From Artemia franciscana (taxonomy: Eukaryota > Arthropoda > Branchiopoda > Anostraca > Artemiidae), in contig NC_088873.1 of assembly GCF_032884065.1 (NCBI RefSeq), forward strand, positions 24,417,558 through 24,481,557: 64,000 bases of DNA. Direction: 5' to 3'. A program made the position numbers and the translations under genes. Shown here one piece after another: positions 37,001 to 49,000 of the stretch. The notes beneath the pieces are model-generated. The model had not been told where the DNA came from and did not search any database. It worked only from the letters and a program-made list of their open reading frames with translations. The first letter of the stretch is position 1; each line of letters opens with the position of its first letter.

Positions 37001-40000
37001 TTCATGTTGTCGTTTCTCGCTAATTTTTGACTTTTCTTGCGGCTGTAACCTGAAAGATTATTTCAACGTTATCAAACAGTTCGTGGTAACGAACTGTAGT
37101 AAGGAGCGACCCGGCTCAATAGTAGCCGAAACTCTAAAAAAAGGAATTTTGATAGCAATGGTTTACATAAAAGAATCGCATTTTAATGCTGATTTAGAAT
37201 ATATAAGTTTCATCAAGATTAGTTTTACCCATCAAAAGTTACGAGCCTGAGAAAATTTCGAAAATAGGGGGAAACACCCGCTAAAGGTCATACAATCTTA
37301 ACGAAAATCAGACCATCAGATTCAATGTATCAGAGAACCATATTGTAGAAGTTTCAAGCTCCTATCAACAATAATATGAAAAAAACTTCGTTTTCTTAAA
37401 GAGTTAAAGAGGCTGCGTCCCAAAGTCGAACCTTAAAACGTACAGGAATTAGAAGAGGCAGTTGGGGGGCTGCCGCCCCCCAAACCCCCAGCTTTTAAAG
37501 ACTCTTTTGTACAGTTTTTTTTTGTGGGGGGACTTCATTGTTACTAATTACTAGGTTCGGCGCAATGGTTCTCCTGTCCTCTTGTGTTTAACATTTTTCG
37601 AAGTTATTCCATTATTCATTCATTTCAATTTTTTGTTAATTAAAAGAGGGCCTTTCCGAAGCCAAGAGCGGGGGGTTAGCAAAAAAACAAAAAACCTGTA
37701 CAAAAGAGTCTTTAAAAGCTGGGGGTTTGGGGGGCGGCAGCCCCCCAACTGCCTCTTCTAATTCCTGTACGTTTTAAGGTTCGACTTTGGGACGCAGCCT
37801 CTTTAACTCTTTAAGAAAACGAAGTTTTTTTCATATTATTTCTGTACGTTTTTCTACAATCCATGGTGGATGTAATTTAATAATGACCGAAATGTTTCTT
37901 TTGCTCATAAGAAGCTAATATTCTGTTATCTCTCAAATGATAAGCTGTCCAGGTGTTATCAAAATTTTTTTGATGTTGTGAAAAAAAACCGCCCGTAAGG
38001 GACTTGAATCCTTGACCAGAGGATTAAAAGTCCCACGCTCTACCGACTGAGCCAATCACTTGCATGTGTGTAAATATAACTTCTCAATAACTTTTAAAAA
38101 TTTCAAATTAACATGGGCTCTTATGGAGAGAAATGCGTTAATTAAGTGGCTAATGCGTGGTTTCTGGAAAACAGGGAAGGAGTTATCGGATTGAGCTGAA
38201 ATTTCGCGGATAAGCTCCTGGGCCATAGGGGACCTTAACTTGTGAATTTCAGCCCGATCGGACAACGTTAAAAGGGGGGGGGGGGGGTTAGGGGGTCGAA
38301 ACTTTCGGGGGGTTAAGATTTTCCTACGAAAATTTCAAGGGCACTTACTCGGAGAATTCCACATCGAATGAGTCTTCGTACACCCAGATCCGATGTCAGA
38401 TGTGACCTGTAGGCGTCTAGGAAAAAAAAAGAAAATGAATTTTAAGTGGCTATGCGTGGTTTCTGGAAAACAGGGAAGGAGTTATCGGATCGAGCTAAAA
38501 CTTCGTGGATAAGCTCCTGGGCCCTAGGGGACCTTAACTTGTGAATTTCAGCCCGATCGGACAACGTTAAAGGGGAGCTGGGGTTGACGGTTCGAAACTT
38601 TCGGCCAGATTTTCCCCATGAAGGAAAAGTTGGAGGGGGATGAAATTTTGCAGGTTTCTTAACCTGCAAACTCTTTTTCAAGGAGGCACGAGTGTGCCTC
38701 CTTGAAAAATGTAGAATTTCGCATTTTTTGCAAGAAGACAAATCACGGATGCGTGTTTATTTGTGTCAAAAAAGGAGTGTCTTAACTGAGCAATTTGCAT
38801 CTAAATTTACAGTTGGAAATAAAAAGCGAACCTCTCTTTGGCTTTCAAACATTTCCCCTCTTATAAGATGAATTGAGCGTTTTTACACAAAATGCATTCT
38901 ATGTTTTTTGTCTTTCATGCTTTTTGGCTTTCTGTCTTTTAACTGTCTAAAAAGACAGTTAAAAATGTCATTTCGCTTGTATGACCCACTTTTATTTAGT
39001 TGCGAGCTTTTACTTTGTTGTGAGAGCAATCCTTTTCTTTCATCTTTTTTCTATGCCGCAAATTTTTGGTTATTGCGAGTAATGGTACTTATGAATTTTG
39101 GTAACTTGTTAGTTATTCAAAATACTCAAGTTCTTGATCTGAATGTAAGACCTGAGAAAACCGGTTTCATAGCCACAAAGACAAGTGAGAAGTAACAGAA
39201 TGCATTGGACTTACGTAATTTCGGCTATTTTACATTTTAAAATGGCGGTTACAATTGTTTTATGAGCCTGAAAATGAGGATTCTCACTCGTTGTTGAGCC
39301 AGAGTCTACGGTGTAAAAATATATAGCCTGAAGAGAATTTTATAATCTGTGTCAGTGATGACCATTTGAAATTGCTTTGCGAAGATTTCATTATTTAACC
39401 ATGTTTCTGCTTTCAAATGGAAAGCTTCGTTCGAGCAGGCATCAGTTTCAGCTGATCCAATCCTAGATGTGACCAGTTAGTACTTCAGATATGTGATGGC
39501 TCCTTGGCCCCATCACCAGGAAAATTTCAATTTCAATAATCAATAGAAAATCCAAAAATCCAAAAAGGAGCATTTTCTCACAATCTAAAAAGTGCCGCCA
39601 TTTATTGCTTCGAAGTATTTCTGTTAGTATTTAGATAAAGAAAACAGCATTCAACTGGAAGTGAGGAGCGGCATTAAAACTTAAAACGAACAGAACTCAT
39701 TCCGTATATGAAAGGGGCTGTCCTCTCCTTAATACCCCACTCTTAACGCTCAAGTTTTTTTACTACTTTAAAAAGCTTCTTATTCTAATTAAGTGGCTCT
39801 TTTGTTTCAGGAGTCGTTCTTACTGAATTGTAACAAAAGGTCAAACATTAGCATAAAGGGTTGGGAATTGAGGATGGGGCAGTGCCTTTCATATACGGAA
39901 TAATTTCTGTTCGTTTTAAGTTTTTATGTTGCTCCTTGCTTTCAGCTGAATAACTTGTTTTTTACTTAATGTCTGACCGCTTTTTAAATACCGCCAGTAA

Positions 40001-43000
40001 GTTCCCTTCTCCCCGTGTAAAATTTCTCCAGAAAATTTCCATAGGAAACTTTCCTCTCCACAGAATACTCTCCTTATGGAAAATCCCCCCTTAAGCCCCC
40101 TGCAAAAAAGGAAATAAAATTCCGTATATTCCCCAATAACAAATACTATATGTGAGTAATGAGCAAATTGCATAACTTAGTGCTTACAGCCATCTCCAGG
40201 GACTTATAAGGAGTCATATCAACATCAAAGGCATAGTTGTCGGACTTTTCAACTATGCTGAGTCAGATGGATATTTTTCAATTCTTGTCAGATAATGATG
40301 AAAAAAAGGGCGTGGGAGGTAGGCTAGTTACCTTCCAATCTTTTTGATAACTCAAAAAGCGGCACTTGAACTCGATGTCTGATTAGATGAGTTCTCTCCC
40401 GATTTTCTAGAAATACTGGTCCGATACGATCACCCCTGAGAGAAAAAAACAACAAAAAAAGAAAAACAACAAATAAACTTGGATCCATGATGTTTCTCGT
40501 CGCCTGATTTCTCGTTTCCTCCGTCAGGGATTTCATCCGTTTTCCAGAAACTGAATGAGTTTTTCTCAGGCCTGTAACTTTTGGTTGGTTACATTAACTT
40601 TGAAGGACATTAAACTTGATGATCGTTATCGTGTTCGTTGTCACATGTTTTCTAATTACAGATTTCGTTGCACCTCATTATCTTTCATCATTGCGTCGAA
40701 CATTTTGAACCAGCAGTAAAATTTCAATTCTTTTGATGTTTGATATTCTTTGATTATAAAAAATATCAAAACCCTGTTTTTTAAAATTTCGGTTACTATT
40801 GAGCCACACCACTCCTCACTACAGTTTGTTGCCGTGAACTGTTTGATTTTTTATCGTTTTGCAAGTCATGGTTGAATCCCTCTATGTGGATATTCTTTCC
40901 TGAATACCCCTTCCCCCGCTTAAATGGAAAGCTTCTTCTGCGGAAAATTTTCACAAGGAGAATTTCTCCTGTTGGTAGTTCCCCCATGCAAAATTTCAAA
41001 CACTTAAAGATCACCCCGAAAATTCCAACTCCACTGAAAATTTCTCTAGACATTTCCCCCAGAGCATCTCCTTAAGTAAAACAGAATCGCTAATGATAAA
41101 AAAAGACAAATAAAATCGAATTCTGGCAAATTCACCCGAACAAAATTTTCCTTGGAGAGTTTACCACTAGAAGCTTCTGTAAGTAAGTAAGTAAGTATTT
41201 ATTTGTGAGTAAACCAAACAAGGTATTTCCCACTATATGCTAAACTAAAACTACATGACATAAAAAAGAAAGCACCAAAAACAAAAAAAAAAAGAAAAAA
41301 AAAACAAAAAAAAACACTAATCTAATCTAATCTTAATGTCATAAATGAAGAAAAATGATTACACAACCAATGAACACCAACTACGAAATTTCTAATCTCC
41401 CAGTTCTTTTAAAAAAAAAACAATAACAAGGTTTCTAACATCCTTATTAATCACTACCAAATTCGAACTAAAAGGAAAGCTAAGACCTAAATCAGATAGG
41501 CACAAAGACAAAAACATTCTCTGGGTATAATATAAAGGACATTCAAATAAAAGATGGCTGGAAGGTGTATTTTCGAGGCGAGTGCTAGACTTGGAATTAC
41601 GCCCCAGTTGATGCTATTGATTATAATTTGCAATTCGTCACAGTACTAATAATAAAACGAGTCATTAAAACCTTTCAATTTCTACTTTGGATTCAGACTT
41701 GTCCAATCGACACGTCTACTGTTTTGGATGGAAGGCAAAGTAGATTCTGTCTTCATTGTGTTTAAGACATGTGCGATTTTTTTCTTATAAGATATTAGGT
41801 TAAGATATTAGGTTGATTTTCAAACGGATAGAAAATTATTTAGTAACAAGAATATTCTATTTGATCTCCGGTTTATCAATCAATCACACCAATATTGCTT
41901 TAAGACCAATTTAGGATGCATTTTGTTCTTAGAAAGTACTTTTAAGCTTGTTGTTTTTACATTTTTTTTTTTTTTTTGTACAAAAGCAATATAATTATAG
42001 TAGATATCTTGCTATTGGTGAATTTAGATATAGTTCTATTTCAGCCATTAAGTTAATACAGTGTAAGGGTAATTACTATAAATCTTGGATTAGATTTGTT
42101 TTGCTAAACTTGACCATTAAGTACAAATAGGATAAATGTCACCGATAATTGAAAGCTTAGTGTTAAATGTAAAATAGACAATTAGATGTAGGTCCCTCAT
42201 CACAGTACTTTCATCTTTATTTCAAATTTTGGCGTAACTGGAGTTTATCTTGAGTTTAACAAGAAAATATTTTTTTAATTGTTTTGTAATTTAAATGTTG
42301 TAATGGTAAATACTTTTGTTACTTTGGTAATTATCAAAGAAGACTTTTTAGTTATCTAGTTTAACTATCGTAAGTTAATACTTTCAAGACACTTTATGTG
42401 CTCGTCAGCCCAAGCCAGAGGAGGCAGTTCCTACCTCATCTTTTGACTGGATTGTCTTTGACAACAGCTCCCTCACTTACTAGCTTCTTTATCTTATAGT
42501 GTGTAGTGAGCTGTTCCCAAGACAAGACAAAAAAAAAAAAAATACTTAAGCAAAATATTGTGGAGAACAGGAAACAATCCGTATAATCTTAACCTGTTAA
42601 ATTTTTAGTATAGCTCATACTCGCTAGTTTGACCAGAAAGATATTACAATTCCTTAAACTATTAAATATGCATCTTTTCAGCTTCGAAGCTTAGCTTGGC
42701 GGTGGCAAGCATTGTTGCTGTTTTATATGGTTCTGTCTCCAATAAAAATAACATTTAATATTTTCAGGGGCTAGGGATAAAACGTCGTATCTTGAATTCA
42801 CTTTAATTTCGAGAAAAACAGAAGATCTCCATTTAAGTGAACGAAGACTGAGATATGAATTTTTCAGAGTCAATAGTTTTTTTTACCTATGATTGCCACA
42901 AGAGTAATTCTTGGATCAGCGATACTGCTCAATACTACTCGGATTAAACTACTTCCAAAAACTACATAAAATTCTCACTGTGCATTGAAGATATAGTATT

Positions 43001-46000
43001 TGAAATTTTTTACATCGTATTTCTTTTCGTAATATTTTTGAAGTAAATCTACCAAGTAATTTTCATAACCATCGTTATCAATATTACATTTATTCATTAT
43101 AAAAGGTAATTTTAAATAAATAAAATTATATGACTCATAGGTCTCATTAATGTGACGGTGATGGTTAAATATCCTCTGGAATCTAAAAGCAGAAATCCCA
43201 ATCTGAGTACCCAAGAAACTCGGAGAGAAATTCCTAGAATCAGGAATACAGCTCCTTCCCGATATTTTAGAAAAATCGATAAGATAGTATAGGTTGCTCG
43301 ACTCTCCATATCCTTGAAAAAACCAACAATGGGTAACAAATTAAATACAGTTTGCAATATAAAAGTAAAATTAATTAAAAAAACTCAATCTAGGAAATTA
43401 TAAGAAGTTGAAGGAGTATATCTCATTTGCTATTCTTATTGAATAAAAACAAATCGATGGAGCGTGTTTCGCTTATTATCCTTACCATTCCACAATATCT
43501 GGGCCTGTTTTTGTCTTTCTCTGAGCTTTTTGTACTGTTTAGTTAAAGAAATTACGTCCAAATTCCTACGGTCCTCAGAAGAAGCAGGCGAAGAGCTCTG
43601 AGACCTTGCACAAGAGTTTTTTTCTCGATCTTGGAGACCTAAAATGTTGACAGCATTAATATACACATATAATTATAAGTTGTTGTGATTACGTTTAGTG
43701 TGATTACAAACATGAAACTGACCCCCCCCCACACACACACAAGCACATACATACTCAAAAGTATGCACAGAAACGCAAACACATACAGACATATAGACAC
43801 ATAGCATTGCTATAGACACATAGCTATATTGCTATATGGACACATAGTCAGACTATACCATAAATAGGCTTTAATTCATTTCAAGAAGGGGTGGGAGACC
43901 AAACAGAAGCTCTTTGTTATTGCACAAATGGCAAAACTCGTCACTTCGCAGTGGTGAAACATCTTATCCTGCTTAAAAAGGGCACTAGAGTTCTCCACTT
44001 CTATTCAAATGAGTTTTTTCTCGAATAATTCTTCTGGTTTAATACGGTTACATTCTATGAAAAATCCTGGTACTTTGAAAAGCAATGAAGGGCAAAGAAA
44101 GTAGAATTGCGTCATCAGTAGGCTTAATATCTTGCAGTCGATACATTCTTTTTAAACTACCGGGATTTTCCTAGTCTACCCTAAGCCTACTTTATGTAGA
44201 GTAAATTTTGACTTTATTTGATCTGTAGGTTCTCGATAGAATTGGTACTTCCCTAACGGGTCGGTTATCATTGGAATTAATAATTGAATAAGCACCTGGC
44301 TAATTTTGAATACGGCTTACTAATCCCAACACCTTAGGTAGCACCAGCAGCGGTAGCTATAACCTAGTTAAGAACGAATAGAGGTACATAGTAACCAAAA
44401 TTAAAAAAAACGCGTGTTTTAATAAAACCTGGCTAGTGGGGAAAAAATGTCATTTGTAGCTGATTCAGGAATGGTAACTATTATCACAGTTAGTCTAGAT
44501 GGTAAAACATTATTAAATAGCATAAAACCTAAAAATGACGTCAAATCGAAACAAAAAGTACGTGTCGGAATTGCCATGGACGACAACCTTGTACGAGAGA
44601 CTTACAGTTTCCTGGCTTGAACAACTAGGAAAATAGTTTATTGCATGTGTAGAACTGATGTGTTTTTTTTCCTTTTTCCCATTGCCAGCAAGTCACTGGA
44701 ACATCACAGAGAGCTGTTATCTACGTGTTTTTGTGATTACATGCTCATTTTCTTGTGTTTGATACATGACGTAGTCTATAGACAGGATCAATAAACCCTA
44801 TGAAGGGAGTATAAGCTTAGGCTGCTAAGATAGTTGCAGTAGAGTAAAGGGCGACTCAAAGTGGCTGGCGAAAAAATTGCCATTTGCTTTTTTTATCCAG
44901 GAATGCTAAATATGAATACTGACTAGATTAGTCTTACTAATAAAAAGTTTCTTTGAAAACTAATTTAAGGGAATTTCCAGAAGTTAAATTACATAGAGAG
45001 CATGACAGCAGGTACACTTAAATGGGTTATTGGGTATACAGGTAAATTCTCTCTTTCGACATGCTTTAAAACATAGTCCTGGCGAAAAGATATTCAGGGA
45101 AACTATCCCGGGTTCTTCTCTAAGTTAAATCAACCTTTGATGCTTAAAAACTGACGGCGTTTTTGAACTATGAGGATTGCCACTTTCTGTAAAGGGTTGG
45201 CGACGAAAACCACATCTTGTATGCTGTGACTGTCAGTTGCATAATCTAGTTGAAGGTACTACAAAAATCTATATTTTTTTATCATTTCTCAAGGCTTTGA
45301 GGCTTCCTAGCGGGGAACTTCTCTTCAATAAAATTCTTAGTGAATGAGATCCCGAATATTTTCTCCTGTTCGTAGATATGGTTTAATTGATTCCAAATAA
45401 ATTCTACTAGGCTGACTTACTTCATATTTCCTAGCCCAAAAGCAGTAGCAACTGTAATCTCTTTTACTTCGGAGTCACTATCATCGTCGTCGCTATAGAT
45501 AAGCCGGAGTCCTTTTTTGGCCACTAAAACAACGCTTTGACTCCATTGAGTAAGGCTGTAAGTATACTTTTCTCTCAGCTCGTGCAATCTGGGAAATGGA
45601 AACGGAGCTACATCTACGATTGTCTAAAAAAGAAATATGTTTAAATCACACTCACTGCTACAAAGACACTTGCTACAAACATCTTGCAGCTGTTTGCCAA
45701 ATTCAAAGCTTTCACTTTATGCTTTTACGTGTGTCCTCACAAATTCATTGAATAGAAAGGTTGAATGTGCTAAAGAGTCATTAGCTTTCAATAAGGTCTT
45801 TATTTTTCTTCCCCACGGTCACTTTATATAGTAAGGGTGGTAGTAGAAACTCCAAAAGACGCACATTCGATTGGATATTGATAGATCTACTACCCTTTTT
45901 TAAGTTAAAAGTGATTTGATGGCAACCACCCCCCCCCCCCCTTCCCATGCCTGTTGTTGCTGCCTGGTTGCCAGCATAGCCCCCAAAACCTATCAAATTT

Positions 46001-49000
46001 AGAGATAGCCAATGCATTCAAAAGTGTCGAAAGATCCAATGAATATGTCTTCGGGGATGACGTGACCCCAGTGGCCTTGGGGTACGTGGCCATAAATAAG
46101 GTAAATAAGTAGTTATTTTGACATATGTTTTATAATAGAAAAGGGCTTGTGCAATATCTAAGAGACGGCCTCGAGTATGAAGTTGAAACTTTGTGTAAAT
46201 GTTGATAGTGAACTAAATCAATTTAGGCTAAGCGCATCCAGGTTGTCAAAAAGGCGCATCTACAATATTTTAGGAACAAACAAAGGTGTAATATGAAACC
46301 CCCAGGGAATAATTTAATAAACAAAGTTTTCTTGATGGAAGCAAAGCTCAAATACAAAAGAGACAAAAATCATTGCTTCACAGTATATGCAACATATGTT
46401 TGTAATACTGGAGAAATAAACAGACTACTATTTAACTACTATTCTGAGCCACTTAACAACTATTCTGCTCAGATTCCTGTTTTTTTGTGCGGTTTTCTAT
46501 GTTATTCGAGTGTCTTCGCTAAAACATAACGTCTTCATGAGAACCCAACAAACAGGACTAGTAGCAGAAAAGTCCTAAAGTAGTAAAAAAAAAAAACTCG
46601 AGCAAGCTCAGTTTTCTTTAAAGCGCTAGTTGGACGAAATTCTGCAAATACCTGAAAGTATTATGGGTTAGTTCATTTCAGCCTGTATAGCAGATATATG
46701 TTGCACAAACTGCGAAGTAATAATTTTGTTCGTTTGAAGGTTCAACTTTGCTCTTTACAAACTATATTTATCAGACAAAGTTCACTTTCTTAGCTTTTTT
46801 TGAAGCTTACCGAGTTTTTTGTCGTTTTGCCTTGTTTTTATATCCATTTTTCTTGGTTTTAGTCTATTGAATAAACTTTAAAAAATGATCTTTGTTAGAA
46901 CCTTTGTCATAGCTCAACAAATCTGAGCCTGCCCATTGGGATCTGAAATTAGTCTTAGTAACTCCTCACTTTTGAAGCAATGGTTATTGGCATAATATTT
47001 TTTTTGTCGGTTGAATACCCACTGCTATAGCTAAATTGGTACTACAGAGCCCTGCCTTAGGTAATGACAGTTGTTACTATGCATAAAGAAATATAAATAT
47101 TATGTTATAGCCTCACAGGTAGAGTTGCCACTTCTTGCGACATACAACTATTTCTAGTGATTTTTTACATTACCTAGTGACTTTTTCTTGGCTAGTGATT
47201 TTCAGGGATTTCAATCCTAAAACCAGGGATCTTTTCCTAAATCTGGTGTTTTTTTTTAAGATATAGTGCCTGAAGCGTAAATTTAAGCCAATAAATCATC
47301 CAGGAAGCTAATATATTAAACTGTAACTAAGGAGCGACTCGGCTCAATAGAACCGAACCTCTAAAAACATAATTCTTATTACAATAGAAGCATCAAAAGA
47401 ATCGACTTTTCATGCTGATTCTAAAAATGTAAGATTCGCTAAGTTTAATGTTGCCAATCAAAGGCTACGAGCCTGAGAAAATGTGCCCAATTTTTGAAAA
47501 GGGGGGAAACATCCCCCAAAAGTCAAGGAGTCGTATTGAAAACCGTACCAACAGATTCAACATATCAGAGGACATCACTGTAGATGTTTCAAGCTCCCAT
47601 ATACAAAAATATAGAATTTTGTATTTTTTGCAAGAAGAAAATTCACGGATGCGCACAAATTTTTTTTTGTTCTTCCCAGGGGTCTTCCGGTCTTTGGTCT
47701 TCTCCAGTGCAAACTTTACTGACAGCTGGTCGTTGGTCTGGTCTGGTCTTGTCTTCTGGTCTTTGGTCTTCTCCAGTGCAAACTTTACTGACAGCCATTG
47801 AAAAGCCAAAAATATTGTATTTGTTTGGTTTCAGAATGCATTGTTGATAAATTGGAGACACTGGGGGAGGGGGCAAAATTTGTACACATCGATTTGCGTA
47901 ACCGATTTTGCATAACCGATTTGCATGGAAAGATTAATCGAAATAAATTTTTTTTTGAGATTTTAGTCTAATAGTAATATTTGTTTGAAATTTCAGTTAC
48001 AATTTCGACATTAAGCAGCTAATATATTGAAAACATTGGACTGATCCCATTTTAAAGTTTTCCGCTGTGTTTGGTTGAAAAAGCACCCTTCACATTTAAT
48101 CAAAATCCAATCACGCACATGCAAAAAAGTGATTAGAACGTAACTATCTCCCCCACGGCCTCTTTTCTCCTGATTCATCTGATTAGAATTTTGGAATAGC
48201 TATTTTGTTCAAAATAGTGCAAAGATCATTTGACAATGCCCCACGGTTGACAAAACCCCTGCATATAAGGTTCTTATGGAAGGGGTGGTCATTTCCCCAA
48301 CAGTATCCCAACAAACCGAAGCTTTGTGCGGGGGGGGGGGATTTGCCAAAGAATGGAAAAGAGGCAATTATATTTTTCCGGGATAAGGGGTTGTTGCCCA
48401 AAATAAAACAGAGCGTCAATGGACACAACATGACTTTATATTCTTTCAATAAAGACCCGTTTTGGAAGTGTACAACTAGGCCATGTAGGAAAAAAGTCGG
48501 TTTGGTTGTCAACACGTGGTTTGCTGACAGTAAAATTCCATTGCTTTCTAATTTTTTCTGTAATTTCAATAATGTTGTTAATAAACTATTACATTTCCAT
48601 CATATTATCTATATTTCACTTAACTTCACTTCTTGCCTGGAGTCGCTATAAGGGATACAAAGACCCACCACTGTCCGTAGGGAGAGGGATTAAGTTGTTT
48701 ACATCTGCCCATAGTTTACGCATAGCATTTGTAATTTGGAATTATAAAGATATTTTTCGGGGGAGGATTTCCTGCTGGGGCTGGGTTTCCACAGGGAGAA
48801 TTTTCCGTGGGGAGAGAAATTTCAAGGGGATGAACTTTTCAGGGAAAATTTTACACTAGGGGTATTTGACAGAATTCCTATAAGAAATTATTTTTTATTG
48901 TTTCACTTTCATTTTGCCAGATAAATTTTGCACGTGGAGATGTTACTGGGAATTATCTGGGGTATTGTCAGCGTGTTTCGATTTCTAGGAAAATATTTCC

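Noticed and set aside
44606-44624. A 19-nt minus-strand microexon with strong acceptor (TTTTCCTAG) and donor (GTAAGT) between two TBC1D30-like exons
   Set aside because: It would leave phase 0, while the next exon needs one base, so alone it does not mend the phase conflict, and 19 nt gives no similarity to judge.
47448-47876. Overlapping open frames on both strands of 77-117 codons
   Set aside because: They translate a modular repeat tail plus the 69-bp duplication; no protein similarity.
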